Shown here: positions 27,442-37,219 of the stretch, piece after piece | Layout: every line of letters begins with the position of its first letter | How positions within the stretch are numbered: position 1 is the first letter of the stretch | Assembly: GCF_038024125.1 (NCBI RefSeq) | Contig: NZ_CP150662.1 | Coordinates: 451,501-515,500 of the forward strand | Source: Polaribacter gangjinensis | Lineage (GTDB): Bacteria; Bacteroidota; Bacteroidia; Flavobacteriales; Flavobacteriaceae | Reading direction: 5' to 3' | DNA length: 64,000 bases | Made by a program: the position numbers and the translations under genes | Notes under the pieces: generated by a model | The model's database searches: none | What the model saw: the letters and a program-made list of their open reading frames with translations, nothing else | What the model was told of the DNA's origin: nothing

Positions 27442-29766
27442 ATGTCAAATTCCTATTTAGATTCTTTAAACGAAGCTCAAAAAAGAGCAGTGTTGCAAAA
27501 AGATGGTCCTATGATTATCATTGCAGGTGCTGGCTCAGGAAAAACTAGAGTATTAACCTACAGAATTGCGCATTTAATGCAACAGGGTGTAGATGCTTTC
27601 AATATACTTTCGCTAACTTTTACCAATAAAGCTGCAAAAGAAATGAAAGAAAGAATTGCAAAAGTGGTTGGTGTAAGTGAAGCAAAAAATTTATGGATGG
27701 GAACTTTTCACGCTGTTTTTGCAAGAATTTTACGTACTGAAGCTGATAAATTAGGATTTCCAACCAATTTTACCATTTACGACACTCAAGATTCTGTAAG
27801 ATTATTGACAGCTATTATCAAAGAAATGGATTTGGACAAAGAACAGTACAAACCAAAACAAGTCTATAGCAGAATTTCATCTTTCAAAAATAATTTAATA
27901 ACTGTAAGAGCGTATTTCAATAATCCTGAATTGCAAGAGGCTGACTTAATGGCAAGCAGGCCAAAAATTGGAGAAATTTATCGAGAATATGTAAATAGAT
28001 GTTTTAAATCTGGAGCTATGGATTTTGACGATTTATTGCTCAGAACCAATGAATTATTGGCACGTTTTCCTGATGTTTTGGCAAAATATCAAGATCGTTT
28101 TCGATACATCATGGTTGATGAGTATCAAGATACCAATCATTCACAATACATTATTATCAGAGCTTTGGCTGATCGTTTTCAAAATATTTGCGTTGTGGGT
28201 GATGATTCGCAAAGTATTTATAGTTTTAGAGGAGCCAATATTCAAAATATTTTAAACTTTCAAAAAGATTATCCAGAGGTAAAAACCTTTAAATTGGAGC
28301 AAAATTATCGTTCCACAAAAAATATTGTGAACGCAGCAAATTCGGTAATCGCTCAAAATAAAACAAAATTAGACAAAGATGTTTGGACATCTAATGATAG
28401 TGGCGAATCTATTTATGTGATGCGTTCCATTTCTGATGGAGAAGAAGGTCGTTTTGTGGCTCAATCTATTTGGGAAAACATGATGAATCATCAATTAAAA
28501 CCTGATGTTTTTTGTGTGTTGTATCGAACAAATTCGCAATCAAGAGCCATAGAAGATGCGTTGCGTAAGAAAAATATCGATTATAAAATTTATGGTGGAA
28601 CGTCTTTTTATCAGCGAAAAGAAATCAAAGATGTATTGTCTTATTTGCGATTATTAATCAATCCAAATGATGAAGAAGCTTTAGTGAGAGTTATCAATTA
28701 TCCTATTCGTGGAATTGGAGCCACAACAATTGATAAATTAACAATTGCTGCAAACTTATACAAAAAATCAATTTTTGACATCATTTTAAATATTCATAAA
28801 ATTGATATTCAATTAAATGCACCAACTAAAAACAAATTGCAAGATTTTTCGAATATGATTCAGCGTTTTCAGATAGAAGCACAATCAAAAAATGCTTTTG
28901 AAGTTGCTGAGTTGGTAGTAAAACAAACCAGATTGATTCCTGAACTCGAAAAAGAAGGCACTCCTGAAGCAGTGAGCAGAGTTGAAAATATTCAGGAATT
29001 GTTAAACGGAATCAAAGATTTTATAACCGATAAAATTGAGCAAGGAGAAAATGCTTCACTAACCACATTTTTAGAAGATGTTGCCTTGGCTACAGATTTT
29101 GATGCTGACAAAGAAAATGACGATCCAAAAGTAGCTTTAATGAGTATTCATCAATCTAAAGGATTGGAATTTGAATATGTTTATATTGTAGGTTTAGAAG
29201 AAAATTTATTCCCATCTGCCATGAGTATGAATACTCGAATTGAATTGGAAGAAGAACGAAGATTATTTTATGTAGCACTTACAAGAGCTGAAAAAGTGGC
29301 GTATTTAAGTTACGCACAAACGCGTTACAGATGGGGAAAATTAGTTGATGCGGAACCTAGCCGTTTTTTGGAAGAAATAGATGAAAAGTATCTTCATTAT
29401 ATGACTCCAAAAACACCTGAACCATCCACGAATAAATTTATTGATGCTAATTTATTTGATGATGCGCCAAAAGGAATCCGTTTTCAAAAACCATTAATTC
29501 GAAAAAAAATAGAACGAAATATTGTAGAAAATAAGGAAGTAAATTTTACAAAAAATTTTAAAAAAGTTTTAGAAAATACTTCAAATACCAATTTATTTGA
29601 TACTGAAGTTATTGTCGGGAATATTGTGGAGCACAATCGTTTTGGAAAAGGAGAAGTACTTTCATTAGAAGGAAATGGCGCTAACAAAAAAGCTGAAATT
29701 CAGTTTGGTACCGTTGGAAAAAAGAAATTATTATTACAATTTGCCAAGTTAAAAGTAATTGGTTAG
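27442..29766 (+). CDS. uvrD: ATP-dependent DNA helicase UvrD/PcrA (superfamily 1A)
   Basis: The 774-residue 3'-5' helicase serves in nucleotide excision repair and replication restart. All SF1A motifs are visible: Walker A GAGSGKTRVLTYR, TFTNKAAKEM, DEYQDTN, GDDSQSIYSFRGA, EQNYRST, SIHQSKGLEFEYVYIVGL and VALTRAEKVAYLSYA. The C-terminal 50 residues (VEHNRFGKGEVLSLEGNGAN) form the Tudor-like domain typical of PcrA. Transcribed divergently from satD. Confidence 0.95.
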   Translation: MSNSYLDSLNEAQKRAVLQKDGPMIIIAGAGSGKTRVLTYRIAHLMQQGVDAFNILSLTFTNKAAKEMKERIAKVVGVSEAKNLWMGTFHAVFARILRTEADKLGFPTNFTIYDTQDSVRLLTAIIKEMDLDKEQYKPKQVYSRISSFKNNLITVRAYFNNPELQEADLMASRPKIGEIYREYVNRCFKSGAMDFDDLLLRTNELLARFPDVLAKYQDRFRYIMVDEYQDTNHSQYIIIRALADRFQNICVVGDDSQSIYSFRGANIQNILNFQKDYPEVKTFKLEQNYRSTKNIVNAANSVIAQNKTKLDKDVWTSNDSGESIYVMRSISDGEEGRFVAQSIWENMMNHQLKPDVFCVLYRTNSQSRAIEDALRKKNIDYKIYGGTSFYQRKEIKDVLSYLRLLINPNDEEALVRVINYPIRGIGATTIDKLTIAANLYKKSIFDIILNIHKIDIQLNAPTKNKLQDFSNMIQRFQIEAQSKNAFEVAELVVKQTRLIPELEKEGTPEAVSRVENIQELLNGIKDFITDKIEQGENASLTTFLEDVALATDFDADKENDDPKVALMSIHQSKGLEFEYVYIVGLEENLFPSAMSMNTRIELEEERRLFYVALTRAEKVAYLSYAQTRYRWGKLVDAEPSRFLEEIDEKYLHYMTPKTPEPSTNKFIDANLFDDAPKGIRFQKPLIRKKIERNIVENKEVNFTKNFKKVLENTSNTNLFDTEVIVGNIVEHNRFGKGEVLSLEGNGANKKAEIQFGTVGKKKLLLQFAKLKVIG

Positions 29767-29898
29767 CCTCTTTAAAATATTTTTAAAATGCAACTGAATA
29801 AATGAGAATTATTACCTAATTTGCGACCTTTAAAAACTTCAAAAAATAAGAGTAAAAACTTGAATATTTTCAAGTAAACTTCACAAAAATATTGATAC

Positions 29899-30540
29899 AT
29901 GACATTTGATTTAGAATACAACTCAGAAAGACCCATCATGATAATTCCTGAATATGGAAGACATGTTCAAAAATTGATTGATCATTGCATGACACTTGAA
30001 ACAAAAGAAGAGAGAAATATCATGGCAAGAGCTATTGTGGATGTGATGGGAAACTTACAACCTCATTTACGTGATGTTCCTGATTTTAAACACAAATTGT
30101 GGGATCAATTATTTATCATGTCCGATTTTATGTTGGATGCAGATTCTCCTTATCCAACACCATCAAAAGAGGAATTACAAGAAAAACCTGAACCATTAGC
30201 ATATCCAAAATCGGCTTCTAAATACCGCTATTATGGCACAAATATGCAAACCATGATTGATGTTGCTTTAAGCTGGGAAGAAGGAGATTTAAAAGAAGCT
30301 TTGATTTTTACAATTGCAAATCATATGAAAAAATGTTATTTGAATTGGAATAAAGATACAGTTGATGATGCAATTATTTTCAATCATTTATATGATTTGT
30401 CTGGTGGAAAAATAGATTTACGCGATTCTAAAGAAGAATTATCAGATACTAAAGAATTGATGAAAAAAAGAAATACGCAAGGGCAAAACACTTCAAAAAA
30501 CTCTAAAAAACAATCATTTACCAAAAACCGAAAAAGATAA
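29899..30540 (+). CDS. DUF4290 family protein
   Basis: The 213-residue soluble protein begins MTFDLEYNSERPIMIIPEYG and contains HVQKLIDHCMTLETKEERN and MGNLQPHLRDVPDFKHKLWD, matching DUF4290, a family restricted to Bacteroidota and usually placed just before murA, as here (3-bp gap). It ends in a basic, probably disordered tail (KKQSFTKNRKR). Function unknown; the constant neighbourhood hints at cell-wall synthesis. Confidence 0.88.
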   Translation: MTFDLEYNSERPIMIIPEYGRHVQKLIDHCMTLETKEERNIMARAIVDVMGNLQPHLRDVPDFKHKLWDQLFIMSDFMLDADSPYPTPSKEELQEKPEPLAYPKSASKYRYYGTNMQTMIDVALSWEEGDLKEALIFTIANHMKKCYLNWNKDTVDDAIIFNHLYDLSGGKIDLRDSKEELSDTKELMKKRNTQGQNTSKNSKKQSFTKNRKR

Positions 30541-30543
30541 AAT

Positions 30544-31854
30544 ATGGCATCTTTTAAAATTGAAGGCGGACATAAATTAGGTGGTACAATAACTCCACAA
30601 GGCGCAAAAAATGAAGTTTTGCAAATTCTTTGCGCAGTTTTATTAACTCCAGAAAAAGTAGTTGTTCACAACGTTCCTGATATTATCGATGTTAATAAAT
30701 TGATTTTTATCTTAGGAGAATTAGGAGTTAAAATTGAAAAATTAGGGAAAAATTCATTTTCCTTTCAAGCAGATGAAATTAACCTGCCTTATTTAGAATC
30801 AGCCGATTTTAGACGAGATGGCAGTTCTTTAAGAGGTTCTATTATGATTGTAGGACCATTATTAGCACGTTTTGGAAAAGGATTTATTCCAAAACCTGGA
30901 GGTGATAAAATCGGAAGAAGACGTTTAGATACTCATTTTGAAGGATTTATAAATTTAGGCGCTACTTTTAGATATAACAAAGAAGAACATTTTTACGGAG
31001 TTGAAGCATCAGAATTAAAAGGTACTGATATGCTTTTAGACGAAGCCTCTGTAACAGGAACTGCCAATATTTTAATGGCTGCAGTTTTGGCAAAAGGAAA
31101 AACAACTATTTACAACGCAGCTTGCGAACCTTATATTCAACAATTATGCAAAATGTTGAATTCAATGGGCGCAAAAATTACAGGAGTAGGTTCTAATCTT
31201 TTAACAATTGAAGGCGTTACAAATTTAGGAGGATGTGAGCACAGAGTCTTGCCAGATATGATTGAAATCGGTTCTTGGATTGGAGTTGCAGTGATGACAA
31301 AATCTGAATTAACAATCAAAAATGTTAGCTGGGAAAATTTAGGACAAATTCCTAATGTGTTTAGAAAACTCGGAATTCAGTTCGAAAAAAGAAAAGATGA
31401 TATTTACATTCCTGCACAAGAAAGTTACGAAATACAAAATTATATCGATGGTTCTGTTTTAACTGTTGCTGATGCACCTTGGCCAGGTTTTACGCCAGAT
31501 TTATTGAGTATTATTTTAGTTATTGCGACTCAAGCAAATGGAACTGTTTTGATTCATCAAAAAATGTTTGAAAGTCGCTTGTTTTTCGTAGATAAATTGA
31601 TTGACATGGGCGCAAAAGTAATTTTATGTGATCCACATAGAGCTACTGTTATTGGTTTAAATCATCAATCACAATTAAAAGCAACCAAAATGACTTCTCC
31701 TGATATCAGAGCAGGAATTTCTTTGCTTATTGCTGCACTTTCTGCCAAAGGAACTAGTATCATAAATAATATCGAACAAATTGATAGAGGTTATGAAAAT
31801 ATAGAAGCAAGATTAAAATCTATTGGAGCAAAAATTGAAAGAATTGAAGATTAA
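30544..31854 (+). CDS. murA: UDP-N-acetylglucosamine 1-carboxyvinyltransferase, Cys-to-Asp active-site variant
   Basis: The 436-residue enzyme transfers enolpyruvate from PEP to UDP-GlcNAc, the first committed step of peptidoglycan synthesis. Signatures include GGHKLGGTITPQGAKN with the catalytic lysine and ADFRRDGSSLRGS. The loop that in E. coli reads PGGC here reads PGGDKIGRR, so the fosfomycin-reactive cysteine is Asp121. The protein is otherwise complete. It is co-transcribed with the DUF4290 gene and ends at a strong terminator. Confidence 0.95.
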   Translation: MASFKIEGGHKLGGTITPQGAKNEVLQILCAVLLTPEKVVVHNVPDIIDVNKLIFILGELGVKIEKLGKNSFSFQADEINLPYLESADFRRDGSSLRGSIMIVGPLLARFGKGFIPKPGGDKIGRRRLDTHFEGFINLGATFRYNKEEHFYGVEASELKGTDMLLDEASVTGTANILMAAVLAKGKTTIYNAACEPYIQQLCKMLNSMGAKITGVGSNLLTIEGVTNLGGCEHRVLPDMIEIGSWIGVAVMTKSELTIKNVSWENLGQIPNVFRKLGIQFEKRKDDIYIPAQESYEIQNYIDGSVLTVADAPWPGFTPDLLSIILVIATQANGTVLIHQKMFESRLFFVDKLIDMGAKVILCDPHRATVIGLNHQSQLKATKMTSPDIRAGISLLIAALSAKGTSIINNIEQIDRGYENIEARLKSIGAKIERIED

Positions 31855-31876
31855 TTTTCACTAATCTAATCCTATA

Positions 31877-31906
31877 AAATAGTGTCATTTTGACACTATT
31901 TTTTTA
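31877..31906 (+). terminator. intrinsic terminator after murA
   Basis: Perfect stem AAATAGTGTCA / TGACACTATTT with a TTT loop, then T-run. Confidence 0.92.
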
Positions 31907-31928
31907 TTGGCAATATTTTTGAAATAAA

Positions 31929-32504
31929 ATGAAAAGTTTAAAAGATTTTTTAAAGATGAGTAAAAAAGATAAGATACAAGGTGAAGCGCTAATTAGCGAA
32001 CAAGATAATATCCAAGATGTTCAAAATGAAGAAGTTGCAGAAGAAATAAAGAAAGAAGAACCTACTGCAGAAGATTTAATTCAAGCAGAAAAAGATAAGT
32101 TTTTACGTCTTTTTGCTGAATTCGAAAACTATAAGAAAAGAACATCAAAAGAAAGGATAGAACTTTTTAAAACGGCTGGTCAAGAATTAATGACATCTTT
32201 ACTGCCAATTGTTGATGATTTTGAACGTGCTTTAAATCATATAGAAGAATCTCCAGAAACCGAAGAATTAAGAAAAGGTGTCTCTTTGATTTATCAAAAA
32301 TTTTTCAATACCCTAGAGCAAAAAGGATTAACTAAAATTGAGGTAAGTGGTGGAGATGCTTTTGATGCAGAAGTGCATGAAGCAATTACTCAAATTCCTG
32401 CCCCAACAGAAGATTTAAAAGGAAAAGTAATTGATTGTTTAGAAAAAGGATATAAATTAGGAGATAAAATTATTCGATACCCAAAGGTGGTTATAGGACA
32501 ATAA
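31929..32504 (+). CDS. grpE: nucleotide exchange factor GrpE
   Basis: The 191-residue co-chaperone releases ADP from DnaK. An acidic disordered N-terminus (about 10-50) is followed by the long coiled-coil helix starting DKFLRLFAEFENYKKRTSKE and by the beta-domain with GDAFDAEVHEAI and GYKLGDKIIRYPKVVIGQ, the usual C-terminus. An in-frame ATG nine codons downstream (MSKKDKIQGE) could be the real start; both give a normal length. It precedes dnaJ by 78 bases, a gap filled mainly by a palindromic repeat. No CIRCE element is seen upstream. Confidence 0.93.
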   Translation: MKSLKDFLKMSKKDKIQGEALISEQDNIQDVQNEEVAEEIKKEEPTAEDLIQAEKDKFLRLFAEFENYKKRTSKERIELFKTAGQELMTSLLPIVDDFERALNHIEESPETEELRKGVSLIYQKFFNTLEQKGLTKIEVSGGDAFDAEVHEAITQIPAPTEDLKGKVIDCLEKGYKLGDKIIRYPKVVIGQ

Positions 32505-32520
32505 ATTGATATAAATTTCA

Positions 32521-32569
32521 GTCTCAGTTTTCAGTAAACAAAGTTACTGCCAACTGCAACTGAAAACTG
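32521..32569. repeat. intergenic palindromic repeat between grpE and dnaJ
   Basis: A perfect 11-bp inverted repeat CAGTTTTCAGT (32525-32535) / ACTGAAAACTG (32559-32569) encloses AGTTACTGCCAACT. In the mRNA it forms a hairpin ending 13 nt before the dnaJ start. This CAGTTTTCAGT-type repeat is, as I recall, dispersed in flavobacterial genomes. Confidence 0.8.
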
Positions 32570-32582
32570 AAAACATAACAAT

Positions 32583-33698
32583 ATGGCAAAACAAGATTAT
32601 TACGAAGTATTAGGTATTTCAAGATCTGCAAGTCAGGCCGATATTAAAAAAGCCTATAGAAAAATGGCAATAAAATATCACCCTGATAAAAATCCGAATG
32701 ATAAAACTGCTGAAGAAAATTTTAAAAAAGCAGCAGAAGCTTACGAAATTTTGAGTGATGAAAATAAAAAAGCTCGTTACGATCAATATGGTCATGCAGC
32801 TTTTGAAGGTGCACAAGGTGGAGGAGGCTTTGGAGGCGGCATGAATATGGATGATATTTTCAGTCAGTTTGGTGATATTTTTGGCGGTGGATTTGGTGGT
32901 TTTGGTGGAGGCCAAAGACAACAAGCACGTGTGAAAGGAAGCAATATGCGAATTCGAGTAAAACTTACATTGGATGAAATTGCAAAAGGTGTTGAAAAGA
33001 AAGTAAAAGTTCGTAGAAAAGTTCAAGCAGATGGTGTAAGATATTCAACTTGCTCAACATGTAATGGTACAGGCCAACAAATGCGAGTAACCAATACTAT
33101 TTTAGGAAGAATGCAAACAGCTACCACTTGTGGAAGTTGTGGTGGAGCAGGAGAAACTTTGAGCAACAGACCTGATGGAGCAGATGCACAAGGATTGGTT
33201 TTTAAAGAAGAAACCGTTTCAATAAATATTCCTGCGGGAGTAACAGAAGGTGTTCAACTAAAAGTAGGTGGAAAAGGAAATGAAGCTCCAGGCAAAAACT
33301 CAATTCCTGGAGATTTATTAGTAGTGATTGAAGAAGTTGAACATGAAAATTTAAAAAGAGAGGGTATTAATATTCATTATGATTTATACATTAGTTATCC
33401 AGAAGCAGTTTTAGGAACAAATAAAGAAGTTGAAACAGTTTCAGGAAAGGTAAAAATCAAAATTGATGCTGGAACACAATCTGGTAAAATTTTGCGCTTA
33501 AAAGGAAAAGGATTGCCAAGTATCGAACGTTATGGAACAGGTGATTTCCTTATACACATTAATGTTTGGACACCTCAAGAATTAAACAAAGAGCAACGTA
33601 AGTTCTTTGAATCGATGTTAGAACACGAAAACTTTATTCCTAATCCGAATAAATCAGATAAATCTTTTTTTGAAAAAGTAAAGGATATGTTTTCTTAA
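32583..33698 (+). CDS. dnaJ: chaperone DnaJ with reduced zinc finger
   Basis: The 371-residue protein has a J-domain (1-70; HPD at 33-35), a Gly/Phe-rich linker (about 79-110), a zinc-finger region, substrate-binding C-terminal domains and a dimerisation end [12 protein letters not shown]. Only two CxxCxGxG motifs remain, CSTCNGTG (157-164) and CGSCGGAG (183-190). The first and fourth of the usual four are absent, so a single zinc site is likely. This matches my recollection of other flavobacterial DnaJ proteins. Works with DnaK and the adjacent GrpE. Confidence 0.94.
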   Translation: MAKQDYYEVLGISRSASQADIKKAYRKMAIKYHPDKNPNDKTAEENFKKAAEAYEILSDENKKARYDQYGHAAFEGAQGGGGFGGGMNMDDIFSQFGDIFGGGFGGFGGGQRQQARVKGSNMRIRVKLTLDEIAKGVEKKVKVRRKVQADGVRYSTCSTCNGTGQQMRVTNTILGRMQTATTCGSCGGAGETLSNRPDGADAQGLVFKEETVSINIPAGVTEGVQLKVGGKGNEAPGKNSIPGDLLVVIEEVEHENLKREGINIHYDLYISYPEAVLGTNKEVETVSGKVKIKIDAGTQSGKILRLKGKGLPSIERYGTGDFLIHINVWTPQELNKEQRKFFESMLEHENFIPNPNKSDKSFFEKVKDMFS

Positions 33699-33774
33699 CT
33701 AAATGCTATTTTTTTAATTTGATAATTTTTTTATTAAAATATTTTCACATTAAAAATTTAATAAATATATTTGT

Positions 33775-33858
33775 AGTGTTATTGAGTAATCGATAACACT
33801 TTTTCTTTTTCATAGCAATTTTTCCCACTCAAGTTTTTAATTTGAGTGGGTTTTTTTA
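33775..33858 (+). ncRNA. two-hairpin transcript or tandem terminators between dnaJ and rnpB
   Basis: Hairpin 1 is AGTGTTAT / ATAACACT with a 10-nt loop and a T-rich tail; hairpin 2 is CCCACTCAA / TTGAGTGGG followed by seven T (33851-33857). A full -7 match TATATTTG lies at 33766-33773, directly upstream, but with no clear -33 box. Either this is a roughly 80-nt small RNA, or the hairpins simply end dnaJ transcription. Hairpin 2 is a convincing terminator in both readings. Confidence 0.45.
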
Positions 33859-33887
33859 TGAATTTAATCGTTACTTTTACCAACTGA

Positions 33888-34197
33888 AAGCAGACTTATC
33901 TTATCACCGTGAATTCATTTCAAGGAGGAAAGTCCGAACACCAAAGAGTAATCATAGCGGATAACATCCGTCCAGTGTAAACTGAGGACAAGTGCAACAG
34001 AAAGCAAGTACAGTTCGGCTGTAGTGAAACCAGGTAAACTCTATGAGGTGCAATGCCATGTATATTAGAGCTTGAGGGCTACTCGCTCGATTCTAAAGGG
34101 TAGGCAGATAGATTCTAAGAGTAATTTTAGAACTAGATAAATGATAAGAATCCTAAACTGGTTTTTAGGATACAGAATTCGGCTTACAAGTCTGCTT
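33888..34197 (+). ncRNA. rnpB: RNase P RNA (bacterial type A)
   Basis: The catalytic RNA of RNase P is recognised by its helix P1 (AAGCAGACTT pairing with AAGTCTGCTT at the end), conserved region I (GAGGAAAGTCCGAACACC), the ACAGAAA segment, AACCAGGTAAACTC, the P8-P9-type core and the closing ATTCGGCTTACAAG. Length is about 310 nt. A T-run follows P1. Confidence 0.95.
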
Positions 34198-34339
34198 TTT
34201 TATTTTATGAATTCTTCAATAAAAATCAAATATTGATTTAAAAACATCAATTAAATTTTGATTTTCTAAAAAATAGCTTTTATTTATCAATAAATTACAG
34301 CTATCTATTATTTATTTTTTAAAATTGGTTTAATTGATG

Positions 34340-34347
34340 TAAATTTG
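34340..34347 (+). promoter_or_regulatory. -7 element of aconitase gene
   Basis: TAAATTTG, a TAnnTTTG match 31 nt before the ATG. Confidence 0.45.
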
Positions 34348-34378
34348 TTATCGACAAAAAACCTTAAAAACTTTATAT

Positions 34379-36649
34379 ATGGCTTTTGATATTGAAATGA
34401 TTAAGCAGGTCTATGCTTCTATGTCAGAACGTGTTGATGCAGCTCGAAAAATTACTGGAAAACCCTTAACACTAGCAGAGAAAATTTTATATTCACATCT
34501 TTGGGATGGAACACCAACCAAAGCATTTTCTAGAGGAAAAGATTACGTTGATTTTGCTCCAGATAGAATTGCTTGTCAAGACGCAACAGCTCAAATGGCA
34601 TTGCTTCAATTTATGCAAGCTGGAAAAGCCAAAGTTGCTGTTCCAACTACAGTTCATTGTGATCATTTAATTCAGGCTAAAAGTGGTGCTTTCGAAGATT
34701 TAAAACATGCTAATAGCACAAGTAGTGAGGTTTTTAATTTTTTAGAATCCGTTTCAAACAAATACGGAATTGGTTTTTGGAAACCAGGTGCAGGTATTAT
34801 TCATCAAGTAGTTTTAGAAAATTATGCATTTCCAGGAGGAATGATGATCGGAACAGATTCACATACTGTAAATGCAGGTGGTTTAGGAATGGTTGCAATT
34901 GGAGTTGGTGGTGCTGATGCTGTTGATGTTATGGCAGGAATGGCTTGGGAGTTGAAATTTCCAAAATTAATTGGTGTAAAATTAACTGGTAAATTATCTG
35001 GTTGGACAGCTCCAAAAGACGTAATTTTAAAAGTGGCAGAAATCCTAACTGTAAAAGGTGGAACAGGAGCAATTGTTGAATATTTTGGTCCTGGTGCTAC
35101 AGCTATGTCTTGTACTGGAAAAGGTACTATTTGTAATATGGGTGCTGAAATTGGTGCAACAACATCAACATTTGGTTATGATGAGTCTATGGAGCGTTAT
35201 TTACGAGCTACAGATAGAGAAGATGTTGCTAACGAAGCTAATAAAATTAAAGAATATTTAACTGCAGACCCTGAAGTATATGCAAATCCTGAGTTGTATT
35301 TTGATCAAGTAATTGAAATCAATCTATCAGAATTGGGGCCTTTATTAAACGGACCTTTTACACCAGATTTATCAACTCCAGTTGGAAAAGAAATGGCTGA
35401 GAAAGCAGCAGCACATGATTGGCCAATGCAAGTTGAATGGGGATTAATAGGTTCTTGTACAAATTCATCTTACGAAGATTTGTCAAGAGCAGCTTCAATT
35501 GCTCAGCAAGCTTTGGATAAAGGTTTAAAAACAAAAGCAGAATTTGGAATCAATCCTGGGTCTGAACAAGTAAGATATACTGCAGAAAGAGATGGAATTT
35601 TAGCTGTTTTTGAAAAATTAGATGCCAAAATATTCACTAATGCTTGTGGTCCTTGTATTGGTCAATGGGCAAGATATTCTGATCCAAAAAATGCTCCTAA
35701 AAACAGTATTGTTCACTCTTTCAACAGAAACTTTGCAAAAAGAGCTGATGGAAATCCAAATACACACGCGTTTGTGGCTTCTCCAGAAATCACAGCTGCC
35801 ATTGCAATTGCAGGTCGTTTAGATTTTAATCCAATGACTGATACTTTAATCAATGAAAATGGTGAAGAAGTAATGTTGGATGAACCAACAGGATGGGAAT
35901 TACCTCCAAAAGGTTTTGAAGTAAAAGACAATGGATATTTAGCTCCTAAAGAGGATGGAAGTGATGTGATTGTTTCAGTTGATGAAAACTCAGAGAGATT
36001 ACAACTATTAGCGCCATTTGAACCAATTGGAAATTCAATTAAAAATGCAAAACTTTTAATCAAAGCATTTGGTAAATGTACTACTGATCACATTTCTATG
36101 GCTGGTCCTTGGTTGCGTTTTAGAGGTCATTTAGACAATATTGCAAACAACACGTTGATTGGTGCTGTGAATGCATTCAATCAAAAAACTAATTTTGTAA
36201 AAAACCAATTGACAGGCGAATATGATGCTGTGCCTGCAGTTCAAAGAGCTTATAAAGCTGCTGGAATCAAAACGGTTGTTGTTGGTGATCATAATTATGG
36301 TGAAGGTTCATCTAGAGAGCATGCTGCAATGCAACCTAGATTCTTAGGTGTTGCTGCTGTAATTGTAAAATCTTTTGCAAGAATCCATGAAACAAACCTT
36401 AAAAAACAAGGAATGTTAGGTTTAACGTTTGCCAACGAAGCTGATTATGATTTAATTCAAGAGGATGATACTATCAATTTCTTAGACTTGAATGAATTTG
36501 CACCAGACAAGCAATTAACAGTTGAATTTGTTCACGCTGATGGTAGCAAGGATGTTATCAAGTTGAATCACACGTATAATCAAGCTCAAATTGAATGGTT
36601 TAATGAAGGTTCTGCATTGAATTTAATTAAAGTTCAAAATGCTAAATAA
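34379..36649 (+). CDS. acn: aconitate hydratase, mitochondrial type
   Basis: The 756-residue TCA-cycle enzyme interconverts citrate and isocitrate with a [4Fe-4S] cluster. Cluster cysteines lie in [13 protein letters not shown] and [11 protein letters not shown]. Substrate-binding regions include [24 protein letters not shown] and the swivel-domain [16 protein letters not shown]. The length and the [14 protein letters not shown] start fit the mitochondrial-type aconitase used by Bacteroidota rather than the 890-residue AcnA or AcnB. Single-gene unit with its own promoter and terminator. Confidence 0.95.
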   Translation: MAFDIEMIKQVYASMSERVDAARKITGKPLTLAEKILYSHLWDGTPTKAFSRGKDYVDFAPDRIACQDATAQMALLQFMQAGKAKVAVPTTVHCDHLIQAKSGAFEDLKHANSTSSEVFNFLESVSNKYGIGFWKPGAGIIHQVVLENYAFPGGMMIGTDSHTVNAGGLGMVAIGVGGADAVDVMAGMAWELKFPKLIGVKLTGKLSGWTAPKDVILKVAEILTVKGGTGAIVEYFGPGATAMSCTGKGTICNMGAEIGATTSTFGYDESMERYLRATDREDVANEANKIKEYLTADPEVYANPELYFDQVIEINLSELGPLLNGPFTPDLSTPVGKEMAEKAAAHDWPMQVEWGLIGSCTNSSYEDLSRAASIAQQALDKGLKTKAEFGINPGSEQVRYTAERDGILAVFEKLDAKIFTNACGPCIGQWARYSDPKNAPKNSIVHSFNRNFAKRADGNPNTHAFVASPEITAAIAIAGRLDFNPMTDTLINENGEEVMLDEPTGWELPPKGFEVKDNGYLAPKEDGSDVIVSVDENSERLQLLAPFEPIGNSIKNAKLLIKAFGKCTTDHISMAGPWLRFRGHLDNIANNTLIGAVNAFNQKTNFVKNQLTGEYDAVPAVQRAYKAAGIKTVVVGDHNYGEGSSREHAAMQPRFLGVAAVIVKSFARIHETNLKKQGMLGLTFANEADYDLIQEDDTINFLDLNEFAPDKQLTVEFVHADGSKDVIKLNHTYNQAQIEWFNEGSALNLIKVQNAK

Positions 36650-36670
36650 TTCATATTAGTATTCAAAAAA

Positions 36671-36706
36671 AAAGAGAAATCAATAATTGATTTCTCTTTT
36701 TTTTTG
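36671..36706. terminator. bidirectional terminator after aconitase gene
   Basis: Stem AGAGAAATCAA / TTGATTTCTCT with A-run before and T-run after. Confidence 0.92.
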
Positions 36707-36720
36707 TGATAGACTTTAAA

Positions 36721-37068
36721 TTACGCTCCTTTATTAATTTTCACAGGCATTTTGTATATCTCTCCTTTTTGAATTCCTTTTGTTATGATTTTTTTGTAAT
36801 TCAATTTTGATTTTACAAATGAATTGAAGTCTTTCAAATTAGAATCAACATCAATAACAACCAACTCATTTTGATTGTTAATCATAAATGAAACTTCGGC
36901 TGATGAAGTTGATTTTAAATCTAAAGGAATTTTATCTCCTAGAAATTTCATAATTTCAGAACGCAATTCTGAAGTAACTTTTGATGGATCTTTTTCTGCA
37001 GCATTTGCTGAAAAGGAAATTGTCAAACTAAAAAGTAAGATGGCAATGATTGATTTTAAATTTCTCAT
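36721..37068 (-). CDS. small exported protein of unknown function
   Basis: The 115-residue protein has a signal peptide (MRNLKSIIAILLFSLTISFS, cleaved after SANA). The mature part contains SELRSEIMKFLGDKIPLDLK, then strands SAEVSFMINNQNELVVIDVD and a basic C-terminus. The alternating strand pattern resembles a TonB-C-like alpha/beta module, but this is weak. Convergent with the aconitase gene. I do not recognise a family. Confidence 0.65.
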   Translation of the reverse strand: MRNLKSIIAILLFSLTISFSANAAEKDPSKVTSELRSEIMKFLGDKIPLDLKSTSSAEVSFMINNQNELVVIDVDSNLKDFNSFVKSKLNYKKIITKGIQKGEIYKMPVKINKGA

Positions 37069-37219
37069 AATGTGTGTATTAAGTTTTTATGTTTTCTTAA
37101 TAGACACTTATATTTAAAAAACGTTTCAGTAAAAAGTAGACTTTAATAGATTATTAACAGACTTAAACTGATTTTAAGAAATTGTACTTTGATAAAAATT
37201 ATTGATTTACCAAAAGAAA

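Noticed and set aside
32619..33026. Minus-strand open frame opposite dnaJ
   Set aside because: Antisense of the J-domain and Gly-rich region; codon composition follows dnaJ.
35713..36063. Minus-strand open frame inside the aconitase gene
   Set aside because: Antisense shadow; no promoter or recognisable domain.
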